Assembly (NCBI GenBank): GCA_900539845.1
Contig: UQDP01000001.1
Coordinates: 186,001 to 250,000 of the forward strand
Reading direction: 5' to 3'
Source of the DNA: an uncultured Oscillospiraceae bacterium
Lineage (GTDB): Bacteria > Bacillota > Clostridia > Oscillospirales > Acutalibacteraceae
DNA: 64,000 nucleotides
Part shown: positions 23,218-32,893 of the stretch, piece by piece
Layout of the letters: the number at the start of each line of letters is the position of its first letter
How positions within the stretch are numbered: position 1 is the first letter of the stretch
The notes under the pieces: model-generated
The model's database searches: none
The model's input: the letters and a program-made list of their open reading frames with translations, nothing else
Told to the model about the DNA's origin: nothing
Made by a program: the position numbers and the translations under genes

Positions 23218-23727
23218 ATGGTCATTCTCGGTATCGACCCGGGCTATGCGATAATAGGCTGGGGCGTTCTTGAATACAATGCAAACAAGTTTAAAGTGAT
23301 GGATTACGGCGCCGTGACCACTAAGGCAAACACCCCTTTTCCGCTCAGGCTCGCGGATATTTATAACGGTATCAGCGAGATTATCGGAAAGTATCAGCCT
23401 GCTGTAATGAGCATGGAAAAGCTGTTTTATAACAATAACGCCAAAACCGTTATTGACGTTGCGCAGGCAAGAGGCGTCATAACTCTGGCGGCACAGCAAA
23501 ACGGGGTGAAGATAGCCGAGTATACTCCGCTTCAGGTCAAGCAGTCGGTTACCGGTTACGGCAGAGCGGTAAAAAAACAGGTTCAGGAAATGACAAGGAT
23601 CATTCTTAACCTTGAAAAAATTCCGAAACCTGACGATACTGCAGACGCTCTGGCTATGGCGATATGTCATGCCCATTGCAGCGGAAGCCTGCTTGGCTCT
23701 GCGGGGTTTGATTTATATCGTCGCTGA
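23218..23727 (+). CDS. ruvC: Holliday junction resolvase RuvC
   Basis: The 169-residue endonuclease has the RNase H fold and the four acidic residues: D7 in GIDPGYAIIGWG, E67 in SMEKLFY, and the DD pair in KPDDTADALAMAICH near residue 140. It cuts Holliday junctions moved by RuvAB, whose genes follow directly. The start is ATG with a modest GGAG. It opens the ruvC-ruvA-ruvB group, the usual order, with glmM and others downstream. Confidence 0.97.
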   Translation: MVILGIDPGYAIIGWGVLEYNANKFKVMDYGAVTTKANTPFPLRLADIYNGISEIIGKYQPAVMSMEKLFYNNNAKTVIDVAQARGVITLAAQQNGVKIAEYTPLQVKQSVTGYGRAVKKQVQEMTRIILNLEKIPKPDDTADALAMAICHAHCSGSLLGSAGFDLYRR

Positions 23728-23768
23728 AACGGCGTGTATAATTTAGATAGGATTAAGAGGTATTTTTT

Positions 23769-24377
23769 ATGATATACAGTCTGACAGGCGAATTGGCTTA
23801 TATCGGTGATCAGTTTCTCGTTATAGAATGCGGCGGTGTTGGCTTCAAATGCTTTACCTCGCTAAACAGCGCTAAAACGGCAGGAAAGGTCGGCGAAAAA
23901 ATAAGGCTGTTTACCTATTTGTCGGTCAAAGAAGATTCGCTTGATCTGTTCGGTTTTAAAACGGAAAATGAGCTGAATGCTTTTAAAATGCTGATCTCCG
24001 TTTCCGGCGTCGGACCTAAAGCGGCGGTGTCGGTTCTGTCTGAACTCAGCGCGGATAAGCTTGCGCTTGCGGTTGCCGCAGGAGACGTCAAGGCTATAAC
24101 GAAAGCAAACGGCGTTGGCAAAAAGATCGCCGAAAGAATCGTTCTGGAATTAAAGGATAAAATGGCAGGGGCGGCGTTCGGCGGCGCGGAATCGAACGCA
24201 GCGGCGGCAGCCGCGTCTGTTGAGGATGATTCTCCGGCGGCTGAGGCTGTGGCGGCGCTTGTTGCGCTCGGCTATGGCAGAAGCGACGCGGCAGCAGTAA
24301 TCGGCACAATGGATCAGAGCCTGCCGGCGGATGAACTGATCAGGCTGGGATTAAGGCAGCTTGCACGCAATTTATAA
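23769..24377 (+). CDS. ruvA: Holliday junction branch migration protein RuvA
   Basis: The 202-residue protein has the OB-fold start MIYSLTGELAYIGDQFLVIECGG-type residues, the LTYLSVKEDSLDLFGF-like acidic region, the tandem helix-hairpin-helix VSGVGPKAAVSVLS and ANGVGKKIAERIVLELKDK, and a C-terminal UBA-like domain (AAEAVAALVALGYGRSDAA) that binds RuvB. An Ala/Glu-rich linker joins them. A tetramer holds the four-way junction. It follows ruvC by 41 bases and precedes ruvB by 15. Confidence 0.97.
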   Translation: MIYSLTGELAYIGDQFLVIECGGVGFKCFTSLNSAKTAGKVGEKIRLFTYLSVKEDSLDLFGFKTENELNAFKMLISVSGVGPKAAVSVLSELSADKLALAVAAGDVKAITKANGVGKKIAERIVLELKDKMAGAAFGGAESNAAAAAASVEDDSPAAEAVAALVALGYGRSDAAAVIGTMDQSLPADELIRLGLRQLARNL

Positions 24378-24392
24378 CAGAGGAACACAAAA

Positions 24393-25421
24393 ATGGAAGA
24401 AATGGATTTTGAAAACAGAATAGTTTCCACTGAATTTTCACCGTCGGACGGAGATCTTGAAAACAGTTTAAGACCGAAACAGCTTTCCGATTATATAGGT
24501 CAGGACAAAGTCAAGGAAAACCTCTCAGTATATATTCAGGCGGCCAAGGGAAGGGGCGAGGCGCTGGATCATGTTTTGCTTTACGGACCTCCCGGGCTCG
24601 GCAAAACAACGCTTGCGGGTATCATTGCCAATGAAATGGGTGTAAATGTCAGGATAACGAGCGGACCCGCAATTGAAAAACAGGGGGATCTTGCCGCCCT
24701 GCTTACAAATCTTCAGGAGGGCGATGTGCTGTTTATAGACGAGATCCATCGTCTGAACCGAAGTGTTGAGGAAGTGCTCTATCCTGCCATGGAGGACAGG
24801 GCGCTCGATATCATCATAGGCAAAGGACCGTCCGCACGTTCCATACGCCTTGATCTGCCGAATTTCACACTTGTGGGCGCAACCACAAGAGCGGGTCAGC
24901 TGTCCGCTCCGTTAAGGGACAGATTCGGCGTAATATTCCGTCTGGAACTTTACACGCCTGACGAGCTGTCTGTTATCGTTAAGAGAAGCGCGGGCATACT
25001 CGGTATTGATATCGATGAGAAAGGCGCTCGCTTGATTGCCTCACGCTCGAGAGGCACACCGCGTATTGCCAACAGACTTCTCAAGCGCAGCCGTGATTTT
25101 GCGGAAGTGAAATATAACGGTGTGATCAATGAGGCTGCGGCTAATGACGCGCTTTCCAGAATGGAGATAGATGAACTGGGGCTCGACGCAACGGACAGGC
25201 GTTTGCTTACAACTATGATAAAGAATTACAAAGGCGGTCCGGTAGGACTGGAAACGATATCCGCTGCGATTGGGGAGGAAGCCGTTACCATAGAGGATGT
25301 TTATGAGCCCTATCTTATGCAGATCGGATTTTTAAGCAGAACGCCGCGAGGCAGATGTGTGTCTCCGGCAGCGTATAAGCATCTCGGAATTGAGCAGGAG
25401 GGGCAGCAGTCGCTCTTGTGA
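24393..25421 (+). CDS. ruvB: Holliday junction DNA helicase RuvB
   Basis: The 342-residue AAA+ motor has Walker [10 protein letters not shown] near residue 65, Walker [12 protein letters not shown] near residue 117, the sensor GATTRAG near residue 165, the arginine finger region LRDRFGV, and the RuvB winged-helix C terminus with [15 protein letters not shown] then [17 protein letters not shown]. It drives branch migration with RuvA. Length is standard. AGAGGAAC precedes the ATG at 15 bases from ruvA. Confidence 0.97.
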   Translation: MEEMDFENRIVSTEFSPSDGDLENSLRPKQLSDYIGQDKVKENLSVYIQAAKGRGEALDHVLLYGPPGLGKTTLAGIIANEMGVNVRITSGPAIEKQGDLAALLTNLQEGDVLFIDEIHRLNRSVEEVLYPAMEDRALDIIIGKGPSARSIRLDLPNFTLVGATTRAGQLSAPLRDRFGVIFRLELYTPDELSVIVKRSAGILGIDIDEKGARLIASRSRGTPRIANRLLKRSRDFAEVKYNGVINEAAANDALSRMEIDELGLDATDRRLLTTMIKNYKGGPVGLETISAAIGEEAVTIEDVYEPYLMQIGFLSRTPRGRCVSPAAYKHLGIEQEGQQSLL

Positions 25422-25505
25422 TAAATAATAAAGTATAAAATTGCATACTATATTTTATGCAGACTTTTCAGTCTTATATTTATCAGTTTTAAAAAGGATG
25501 ATTTT

Positions 25506-26855
25506 ATGGGAAAGCTTTTCGGCACAGACGGTGTCAGGGGAGTGGCGAACAGGGATCTTACAAATGAGCTTGCTATGAAAATCGGCATGGCTGCGGCGGA
25601 AATATTGATTCAGAGCTCGGATGAACGTCCCACTGTTATGATCGGGCGCGATACGCGCGCGTCCGGCGATATGCTGGAGGCGGCTCTGACTGCCGGCTTT
25701 TGTTCGGTCGGGGTAAATGTTCTTTCTGTCGGAGTGGTTCCTACTCCCGCGATAGCATATCTTGTCGGTAAATATAATTGCGCCGCAGGCGTTATGATCT
25801 CTGCTTCGCACAATCCCTGTGAATATAACGGAATAAAGATCTTTCAGTCAACAGGCTATAAGCTGCCTGATTCCGTTGAGGAACAGATAGAAAACATAAT
25901 TCTCAGTTCATCAGATAAAATCGAGCTGAAAGCAGGCGGCGGTGTCGGCAGAAGAACGTATTGTAAAACGGCTGTTGAGGATTATATCGAGCATGTTGTT
26001 TCGGCTGCCGATGTGCGGTTTGACGGTATAAATATGGCGATCGATACGGCTAACGGCTCGGCAAGTGTTTGCGCAAAGGAGATCTTTACCAGACTCGGCG
26101 CAAAGTGCCATATGCTTTCCGATACTCCCGACGGCGTAAATATCAATCTGAACTGCGGCTCAACGCATATGCAGGAGCTTTGTGATTTTGTGAAGGCAAA
26201 CAAGCTTGATCTCGGTGTTGCCTTTGACGGCGACGCGGATCGGATGCTGGCTGTTGACTCAAACGGCGAGATCGTGGACGGAGATAAGATCATTGCCATA
26301 TGCGCCACGCAGATGAAGCAGGAAAACAAGCTGGCTAAAAACACGGCGGTCGTTACGGTTATGAGCAATATGGGATTTTTCAAATTCTGTGAGGAAAACA
26401 GCATAAACTGCGCCAGAACAGCCGTAGGTGACAGATATGTGCTTGAAAGAATGCTGAAAGACGGTTATAATATCGGCGGTGAGCAGAGCGGGCATGTTAT
26501 TTTTCTGGATTACGCCACAACCGGAGACGGGGAACTTTCCGCCGTTAAGCTTATAGAAGCTGTTGTAAAAAGCGGCGCTTCGCTTGAACAGCTGTCAAGA
26601 GTTATGACTGTATATCCGCAGGTGCTCATCAATGTGCCTGTTACGCCTGAAGGCAAAAGAAAATATAACAATGATGAATATATTATTTCAGCCGTTCAGG
26701 AGGCTGAGATGGAGCTGCACGGAGACGGACGTGTTTTGGTGCGCGTTTCAGGAACAGAACCGCTTGTCAGGGTCATGCTTGAGGGCAAAGACATTCAGCA
26801 GATAACGCGGCTCGGAAACGATATTGCAGATGTTGTTAAAGAAAGACTTAGCTGA
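25506..26855 (+). CDS. glmM: Phosphoglucosamine mutase
   Basis: The 449-residue enzyme interconverts glucosamine-6-phosphate and glucosamine-1-phosphate for peptidoglycan. Motifs: start GKLFGTDGVRGVAN, the phosphoserine loop ISASHNPCEYNG (Ser101), the metal loop DGDADRM near residue 243, the sugar loop GGEQSGH near residue 325 and the phosphate-binding RVSGTEPLVRVM near residue 420. The Ser-based loop SASHNP is the GlmM form. Its stop overlaps the methyltransferase start by one base (TGATG). The 84 bases to ruvB hold no gene. Confidence 0.96.
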   Translation: MGKLFGTDGVRGVANRDLTNELAMKIGMAAAEILIQSSDERPTVMIGRDTRASGDMLEAALTAGFCSVGVNVLSVGVVPTPAIAYLVGKYNCAAGVMISASHNPCEYNGIKIFQSTGYKLPDSVEEQIENIILSSSDKIELKAGGGVGRRTYCKTAVEDYIEHVVSAADVRFDGINMAIDTANGSASVCAKEIFTRLGAKCHMLSDTPDGVNINLNCGSTHMQELCDFVKANKLDLGVAFDGDADRMLAVDSNGEIVDGDKIIAICATQMKQENKLAKNTAVVTVMSNMGFFKFCEENSINCARTAVGDRYVLERMLKDGYNIGGEQSGHVIFLDYATTGDGELSAVKLIEAVVKSGASLEQLSRVMTVYPQVLINVPVTPEGKRKYNNDEYIISAVQEAEMELHGDGRVLVRVSGTEPLVRVMLEGKDIQQITRLGNDIADVVKERLS

Positions 26856-27724
26856 TGAGATTTACAAACGATTGGAAGGATTATGAGCTGATCGACTGCT
26901 CACACGGCGAAAAGCTTGAAAGGTGGGGCGGTCAGCTTCTTGTGCGCCCGGATCCCCAGGTCATATGGAAAAGCAAAAGATCCGATAAGCGGTGGCTTTC
27001 GCCGGACGCAAGATATCAGCGCTCAAATTCAGGCGGAGGAGAGTGGCAGGTGTTCAGAAAAATGCCGCCCGCATGGAAAGTGCGCTATAAGGATCTGACC
27101 TTCAATATCAAAACGATGGGCTTTAAACATACGGGGCTGTTTCCCGAACAGGCGGTAAACTGGGATTTCACAAGAAAGATGATTCGTGAAAGCGGCAGGG
27201 AAAACGTGCGCGTATTAAACCTTTTTGCATATACCGGCGGCGCCACTGTCGCCTGCCTTAAAGAAGGCGCAAGCGTTGTCCATGTTGACGCTTCAAAAGG
27301 GATGACCCAGTGGGCAAAGGAAAACGCGCTGTCAAGCGGCGTTTCGGACTGCCCTGTCAGGTGGATTGTGGACGACTGCATCAAATTCGTTCAGCGGGAG
27401 ATCAGGCGCGGCAACCGATATGATATCATCATTCTGGATCCCCCGTCATACGGCAGAGGACCAAAGGGTGAAATCTGGCGCCTTGAGGATTCGCTGTATG
27501 ATTTTGTGCAGCTGATTTCTGGAGTCCTTTCCGAAGAACCGTTAATGGTGCTTCTGAATTCCTATACAACGGGGCTTTCAGCTTCCGTTATGAAATACAT
27601 ACTTGACGATATTATTGTGAAAGAAAAAGGCGGCTTTGTAAACGCGGATGAGATTGGGCTTCCCGTCTCGTCAAACGGGGAAGTGCTCCCGTGCGGCGCA
27701 ACTGCCGTTTGGATGGTAAAATGA
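26855..27724 (+). CDS. RlmI/RlmK-like SAM-dependent rRNA methyltransferase
   Basis: The 289-residue protein has an N-terminal substrate-contact region and a Rossmann methyltransferase domain: VRVLNLFAYTGGATVACLKEGA near residue 115 (SAM motif I), VDASKGMTQWAKENA (acidic post-I), and IIILDPPSYGRGPKGEIW near residue 190 (the DPPS motif of nucleic acid methyltransferases). It resembles the Methyltrans_SAM (PF10672) group that modifies 23S rRNA. It lacks a PUA domain. It overlaps glmM by one base and the first EcfA by four. The exact nucleotide is not known. Confidence 0.85.
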   Translation: MRFTNDWKDYELIDCSHGEKLERWGGQLLVRPDPQVIWKSKRSDKRWLSPDARYQRSNSGGGEWQVFRKMPPAWKVRYKDLTFNIKTMGFKHTGLFPEQAVNWDFTRKMIRESGRENVRVLNLFAYTGGATVACLKEGASVVHVDASKGMTQWAKENALSSGVSDCPVRWIVDDCIKFVQREIRRGNRYDIIILDPPSYGRGPKGEIWRLEDSLYDFVQLISGVLSEEPLMVLLNSYTTGLSASVMKYILDDIIVKEKGGFVNADEIGLPVSSNGEVLPCGATAVWMVK

Positions 27725-28557
27725 GTTTAATTGAGTTTCAAAACGTCAGCTTTTCCTACGGCACGGAAGACGGTGCGGAAAAGGTGGACGTGCTGGAAAA
27801 CTTAAATCTTAATATAGAAAAAGGCAGCTTTGTTGCCGTACTCGGTCATAACGGCTCGGGTAAGTCAACGCTTGCCAAGCTTACGAACGGAATACTTTTT
27901 CCGCTGCAGGGCAAAGTGCTCGTTGACGGCGAGGAAACAAGACCCGATGACAGTATATACGATATACGAAAAAAAGTAGGAATGGTGTTTCAGAATCCCG
28001 ATAATCAGATCGTTGCCTCTATAGTTGAGGAAGATGTGGCGTTCGGCGTTGAGAATCTCGGCGTGCCGCCTCAGGAATGCCGCAGACGGGTTGATGAAGC
28101 GCTTAAAACGGTGGGGATGTATGAGCTTCGCGATAAAGCGCCTCACAAACTGTCAGGCGGCCAAAAGCAAAGAGTGGCGGTTGCCGGAATCATTGCTATG
28201 AGACCGGAATGTATCGTTCTTGACGAACCGACTGCAATGCTGGATCCGAGCGGCAGGGCGGAGGTCATGGAAACGGTCAAACGCTTAAACAGGGAGGAAG
28301 GCATCACGATCTTGCTCATCACCCATTATATGGACGAGGCTGTTCAGGCGGATAGAGTAATCGTTATGGATTCGGGGCAGGTCAGGATGGACGATACTCC
28401 GAGAAATGTTTTTTCAAGAGTTGAAGAGATAAAGGCGCTCGGACTTGATGTTCCGCAGGCTACCGAGCTGATCTGCAAAAGCGGGCTTCAGTGCCCGCAA
28501 ACCGTGCTCAATACCGAAGAATGTGTTGCATTTATTAAATCAAAGCTGGGGGAATAG
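27721..28557 (+). CDS. ecfA1: ECF transporter ATPase EcfA1
   Basis: The 278-residue ABC ATPase has Walker A GHNGSGKST near residue 41, Q-loop MVFQNPDNQIVAS, signature LSGGQKQR near residue 143, Walker B IVLDEPTAMLDP and the switch His in LITHYMD. With EcfA2 and EcfT it powers vitamin and metal uptake by several S components, such as the one at 3914. The frame is open from 27691, but the ATG at 27721 (MSLIEFQNVSFSYG) overlaps the methyltransferase stop as ATGA and matches family starts. It is four bases before ecfA2. Confidence 0.95.
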   Translation: MSLIEFQNVSFSYGTEDGAEKVDVLENLNLNIEKGSFVAVLGHNGSGKSTLAKLTNGILFPLQGKVLVDGEETRPDDSIYDIRKKVGMVFQNPDNQIVASIVEEDVAFGVENLGVPPQECRRRVDEALKTVGMYELRDKAPHKLSGGQKQRVAVAGIIAMRPECIVLDEPTAMLDPSGRAEVMETVKRLNREEGITILLITHYMDEAVQADRVIVMDSGQVRMDDTPRNVFSRVEEIKALGLDVPQATELICKSGLQCPQTVLNTEECVAFIKSKLGE

Positions 28558-28560
28558 GAT

Positions 28561-29430
28561 TTGGCGGTTTTGGTATGTGAAAATTTAAAATATCTTTACA
28601 GCGCCGGAACGCCTTTTCAGACCGCCGCTATTGATCAAGTTAATTTTTCTGCCGAAAGCGGTGAGCTTATCGGTATAATCGGTCATACAGGCAGCGGCAA
28701 ATCCACTTTGATACAGCATTTAAACGGGTTGCTTGAGCCAAACAGCGGCACTGTGTTTCTTGACGGTGAAAATATATGGTCTAAGGAAAACCGCAAAAAG
28801 ATAAGAAATGTGCGCTTTGCCGTAGGACTCTGTTTTCAGTATCCCGAATATCAGATATTTGAGGAAACCATTTATAAGGAAATCGCATTCGGCCCTAAGC
28901 AAATGGGGCTCAGCGCGGACGAGATAAAATCACGAGTTTACGAAAGCATGGAATTCGTAGGCCTTGAAAAGGAAATGGAAAACAAATCACCGTTCGACCT
29001 TTCAGGCGGTCAAAAAAGGCGGGTGGCGATAGCCTCAATCATCGCGATGCGCCCGAAGGTGCTGATTCTGGACGAGCCCTGCGCAGGGCTTGACCCGAAA
29101 GGCAGAGATGTCATATTGGATCTGATCAGGGAATATCAGTCGGAGACGGGCAGCACCGTAATCATAGTTTCACATTCTATGGAGGATGTGGCAAAGCTGT
29201 GCACAAAGGTCGTTGTTATGAACAAAGGCAAAGTTGCCATGAGCGGCACCGTCAAAGAGGTCTATTCCCACGCGCAGGAGCTTAAAGATATGGGCCTTAA
29301 TGTGCCGCAGGTCACTGAGATCTTTTTAAAGCTCAAGGAAAACGGCATTGACTGCAAAACGGATATATTTACCGTTGAACAAGGCTGTGCCGAACTCGCA
29401 AGGCTCTTCAAAAAGGAGGGTGCCGAATGA
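28561..29430 (+). CDS. ecfA2: ECF transporter ATPase EcfA2
   Basis: The 289-residue ABC ATPase has Walker A GHTGSGKST near residue 42, Q-loop LCFQYPEYQIFEETIYKEI, signature LSGGQKRRVA near residue 146, Walker B ILDEPCAGLDPKG and switch VSHSMEDVA. The YPEYQIFEE Q-loop is typical of EcfA2. It probably starts at a TTG (MAVLVCENLKYLY), 3 bases after the ecfA1 stop, with GGGGGA in the ecfA1 end as ribosome-binding site. It overlaps ecfT by four bases. Confidence 0.94.
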   Translation: MAVLVCENLKYLYSAGTPFQTAAIDQVNFSAESGELIGIIGHTGSGKSTLIQHLNGLLEPNSGTVFLDGENIWSKENRKKIRNVRFAVGLCFQYPEYQIFEETIYKEIAFGPKQMGLSADEIKSRVYESMEFVGLEKEMENKSPFDLSGGQKRRVAIASIIAMRPKVLILDEPCAGLDPKGRDVILDLIREYQSETGSTVIIVSHSMEDVAKLCTKVVVMNKGKVAMSGTVKEVYSHAQELKDMGLNVPQVTEIFLKLKENGIDCKTDIFTVEQGCAELARLFKKEGAE

Positions 29431-30242
29431 TAGGCGATATGACCATAGGTCAGTATTTTCCGGGAAAATCCTTTATTCATAAAATGGACGCAAGAATAAA
29501 AATCATCTTAACGCTTGCCGTTATCATTTTGCTTTTTATTTGTAAAAATTTTTATACGCTTGCGCTCTGTGTAGTGTTTACGATCGTTATTATCCTCGCG
29601 AGCAGAATATCGTTCAAAACAGTTTTTAAAAGCATAAAGCCGCTTGGTATCATCATTGTGATAACCTCGCTTCTGAATCTGTTTTACGGTCAGGGCGAGC
29701 CGCTTGTAACGCTGTTCGGCAAACTCAATATAACGCTGGACGGCATTTACACAGCTATCTTTATGGCTGTCAGGATTATTTTGCTTGTAGTTATAGGGTC
29801 TATGCTTACCTATACGACGACTCCCACCGATTTGACCGACGCGATCGAGCGTTTGTTTTCACCGCTCAAGATCTTTAAGATAGATATTCATACCGTTGCT
29901 ATGACGATGACGATTGCGCTTAGATTTATTCCTACGCTGACGGAAGAAATCGAAAAGATCATGGCGGCGCAGAAATCCCGCGGCGCGGATATGGAATCTG
30001 GAGGCATTATTCACAGAGCAAAGGCGCTTGTGCCTATCCTGATACCGCTTTTTATCTCCTCTTTCCGCCGCGCGAACGAGCTTGCCTATGCGATGGACTG
30101 CCGCTGCTATAAAGGCGGAAAGGGCAGAACCAAAATGAAGCAGGTCAGGGTCGGCGGCAGGGATTTTGCGGCTCTGGCAATCGTTGCCGCACTGTTTGCT
30201 CTGGTAATCTTTATCAATACACTGGCGGTTGCTGTGATATGA
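29427..30242 (+). CDS. ecfT: ECF transporter transmembrane subunit EcfT
   Basis: The 271-residue membrane protein has about five hydrophobic segments, the start GQYFPGKSFIHKMDARIKI, and the coupling-helix Ala-Arg-Gly-type motifs: AAQKSRGADMESGG near residue 185 and RANELAYAMDCRCYKGG near residue 215. These helices touch EcfA1 and EcfA2. It overlaps ecfA2 and truA by four bases each, making a translationally coupled set. S components are encoded elsewhere, for example at 3914. Confidence 0.94.
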   Translation: MIGDMTIGQYFPGKSFIHKMDARIKIILTLAVIILLFICKNFYTLALCVVFTIVIILASRISFKTVFKSIKPLGIIIVITSLLNLFYGQGEPLVTLFGKLNITLDGIYTAIFMAVRIILLVVIGSMLTYTTTPTDLTDAIERLFSPLKIFKIDIHTVAMTMTIALRFIPTLTEEIEKIMAAQKSRGADMESGGIIHRAKALVPILIPLFISSFRRANELAYAMDCRCYKGGKGRTKMKQVRVGGRDFAALAIVAALFALVIFINTLAVAVI

Positions 30243-30979
30243 GAAATCTGCTTTTAACAATAAGTTATGACGGTTCAGCCTATCATGGCTGGCAGGTGCA
30301 GAAAAACGCGGTTACCGTGCAGGAGATATTTCAGAAAGCGCTTCATAAGCTGCTTCATGAAAGCACGGATATAAAAGGCTGCAGCAGAACGGACAGCGGC
30401 GTTCATGCAAATATGTACTGCGTTTCCTTTAAAACTGAAAAACAGATACCGGCTGAAAACATCGTAACGGGGCTGAATACATACCTCCCCAAGGATATCG
30501 CTGTCCTGGATTGCCGTGAGGTAGGCGAAGATTTTCATGCCCGTTACAGCGTGGTATCTAAGAAATATATTTATAAAATATATAACGGAAAGATCAGAGA
30601 TCCGTTTCTTCTGAGGTATGCGTATCATTACAGATATCCGATAGACGCCGGCAGGCTTAACAGAGAGGCTCAGGCATTCGTGGGCACCCATGATTTTTCC
30701 GGGTTCTGCAGCGCGCGTTCCGATGTGGCGGATACAGTCAGAACCGTGTACAGCGCAGGTGTGGAAAGACAGGGAGATACCGTTATTTTCTCCGTGGAGG
30801 CGGACGGTTTTCTGTATAACATGGTGCGCATCATGGTTGGAACTCTGCTGTTTGTCAACGAAGGCAAAATACCGGCAGGAGAACTCGCTGCCGTTATAGC
30901 GTCGAAAAACAGGAGCAGAGCGGGCAAAACAGCTCCCCCGCAGGGGCTGTATCTTGATAAGGTAAATTATAAATTCTGA
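30239..30979 (+). CDS. truA: tRNA pseudouridine synthase A
   Basis: The 246-residue enzyme makes pseudouridine at positions 38-40 of tRNA anticodon arms. The catalytic Asp52 lies in CSRTDSGVHA (SRTD in place of the more common GRTD). Other family blocks: ISYDGSAYHGWQ at the start, SKKYIYKIYNG, GTHDFSGFCSA and DGFLYNMVRIMVGTLL. Length is standard. It overlaps ecfT by four bases, an arrangement common in Firmicutes, where truA follows the ECF module. Confidence 0.96.
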   Translation: MRNLLLTISYDGSAYHGWQVQKNAVTVQEIFQKALHKLLHESTDIKGCSRTDSGVHANMYCVSFKTEKQIPAENIVTGLNTYLPKDIAVLDCREVGEDFHARYSVVSKKYIYKIYNGKIRDPFLLRYAYHYRYPIDAGRLNREAQAFVGTHDFSGFCSARSDVADTVRTVYSAGVERQGDTVIFSVEADGFLYNMVRIMVGTLLFVNEGKIPAGELAAVIASKNRSRAGKTAPPQGLYLDKVNYKF

Positions 30980-31025
30980 AAAATAAACTTAAGAATATCA
31001 GTCGGAAAGGCTTTGGATAGAGAAT

Positions 31026-32192
31026 ATGGCTTCTGAACAGCGTGAGAAAGAGCGTATTGAAAGAAAAGAAAAAAAGAATAAAAAAAAGCGCCTTATAGCT
31101 TGGATCGTAATAGGCGCCATCGCTGCCGTGCTTCTTGTTATGCGCATAGCCGAGATCGATTTTTCCTCTATTGCCGACGGCTCTGCCTTTTCATCTTCAC
31201 AGGAAAGCAGCTTTCCTTATGAGCTGAATTCAGGCTCCGATTTGTATTTCGGTTCGGTGGGAAGCAGTTTGTGTATTCTTGAGGATTCAACATATACGGT
31301 GCTGGATCATTCTGATGCAAAAGAAAAGATCAGCTTTGATCATGGCCTTTCCAATCCTATTATCAGAACGGCGGGAGGCTACTCTTTGCTTTATGATCAG
31401 GGCGGCGTCTCATACCGGCTTGATAACTCGAGCGGGAATGTTTACCGCACAAAAGCTGAGGATCAGATCTTATGCGCCGATGTTTCAGATTCGGGCACGG
31501 TCGCGGTCTGCACCACTTCCGATGAACACACTTCTGAGATACTGGTCTATAATAAATCTATGAGTCTCAAATTTTCATACGGCACCTCCGCGGGCTACAT
31601 AACCTCGGTTGCGGTCGATTCGCGCGGCAGCAGGGTCGCGTTCGCGGCGGTAAGCTCTCAGAACGCAAGATTTAAAACCGTTGTTTATACAATGAATATA
31701 GACGACACTCAGCCCAGAGCGCAGTTTGAATACATAGGCTCGTCCGTGCTTGATCTGCGCTTTTCATCGACCGACCTGTTTGTAGTCGGCACGGATTTTA
31801 TCAGCACTGTCGAATCTCTTACCAAAGAAAATAAAATATATGAGCAGGGCAGCGTCGGCACGGTTACATATTCCTATACATCGGACGGCAGTCTGATTTA
31901 TGCCTATACTGCATATTCCGGCTCTTCCGATAATAATATATCAGTTGTAAAGCCCTCAGGCAAGGTCTCTGAGATCATTTCGCTTGATTCGGCGGTCAAG
32001 GATGTAACGGGAACCTCCTCGCGTGTCAGCGTATTGACTGCGGACAGTGTTACCACATATAAAGTCTCGGATTCCGAGGTTATAAAAACTTACAGCGTGG
32101 ATGATTCCTGCACTTCCATTCAGCAGATCTCATCAGATGTTTTCGCACGGCGTCAGGCTGTGGTCGTTAATCTATCCGAAGAACAGGAGTAG
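31026..32192 (+). CDS. DUF5711 membrane-anchored beta-propeller-like protein
   Basis: The 388-residue protein has a basic N-terminal tail (EKERIERKEKKNKKKR), a transmembrane segment at about 24-40 and an outer Ser-rich domain made of repeated short beta strands such as SLLYDQGGVSYRLDN, ILVYNKSMSLKFSYGT and RVAFAAVSSQNARFK. This fits the DUF5711 family, which looks like a beta propeller. Function is unknown; the location beside cvpA, pgsA and clp genes is common in Clostridia. GGATAGAG precedes the ATG. Confidence 0.75.
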   Translation: MASEQREKERIERKEKKNKKKRLIAWIVIGAIAAVLLVMRIAEIDFSSIADGSAFSSSQESSFPYELNSGSDLYFGSVGSSLCILEDSTYTVLDHSDAKEKISFDHGLSNPIIRTAGGYSLLYDQGGVSYRLDNSSGNVYRTKAEDQILCADVSDSGTVAVCTTSDEHTSEILVYNKSMSLKFSYGTSAGYITSVAVDSRGSRVAFAAVSSQNARFKTVVYTMNIDDTQPRAQFEYIGSSVLDLRFSSTDLFVVGTDFISTVESLTKENKIYEQGSVGTVTYSYTSDGSLIYAYTAYSGSSDNNISVVKPSGKVSEIISLDSAVKDVTGTSSRVSVLTADSVTTYKVSDSEVIKTYSVDDSCTSIQQISSDVFARRQAVVVNLSEEQE

Positions 32193-32197
32193 TTTAT

Positions 32198-32881
32198 TTG
32201 GTAATCAATTACATTGACATTCTTCTTGTCATCTTATTCGCAGCTTCAATCGCTGCAGGCTATGCAAAAGGTTTTGTGCTTTCGCTCATATCCTTTGCCA
32301 AGTATATAATCGGTTTTCCGCTTGCGTTTTATGTTGCGGATACTTACAGTTCGGACGTTTATGAGCGCTTCGTTCAAAGTCAGGTGTTGGAGCGCGTTTC
32401 GGAAGGGCTCAGTACCGCTGCCGATATAGATTCTTTTGTTGCATCTGTTCGTGAGGCTGTGAACAGTCTTCCTTTCGGGCTTTCTCATGTGATAGATCTT
32501 TCTTTTCTTGACGGACTTAACGCGGATTCCGCCGCCGGAGCGGTAACGGATAATATCGTTGAGCCTGTTGCAATGGTCGCGGTAAAGATTTTGCTATTTG
32601 TTTTGACTGTTGTTGCGTTTTATGTTATAACTTGGATTGTGGCGCGCATCATCCGCAAGCTGGATAATGTTAAGCATATGCCGCTTAAAAAAACAAATAA
32701 ATTCCTCGGTGCGGTCTTTGGTGCGCTCCAAGGTATTGCCTCGCTGGCAGTGATAAGCGCACTCCTTGTTTTTGCCCGTGATTTTCTGCTTGAGCCGGCA
32801 AACGGCTTTTCGCAGCAGATCGCCTCAAGCGCCGTTGTTGCGTTTATAAATAAACTGAATCCGCTTTTGTTTTTGATTTAG
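32198..32881 (+). CDS. CvpA-family membrane protein
   Basis: The 227-residue protein starts with VINYIDILLVILFAASIAAGYAKGFVLSL, the family pattern (I-D-x-x-x-x-x-x-x-x-x-G-x-x-G-F), and has four hydrophobic segments with a polar outer region between the first pair and the last pair. CvpA-type proteins affect envelope stress and were first named for colicin V; the reaction is not known. The start is TTG six bases after the DUF5711 gene, with GGAG in the end of that gene. It precedes pgsA by 12 bases. Confidence 0.85.
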   Translation: MVINYIDILLVILFAASIAAGYAKGFVLSLISFAKYIIGFPLAFYVADTYSSDVYERFVQSQVLERVSEGLSTAADIDSFVASVREAVNSLPFGLSHVIDLSFLDGLNADSAAGAVTDNIVEPVAMVAVKILLFVLTVVAFYVITWIVARIIRKLDNVKHMPLKKTNKFLGAVFGALQGIASLAVISALLVFARDFLLEPANGFSQQIASSAVVAFINKLNPLLFLI

Positions 32882-32893
32882 GAGGAAGAAATT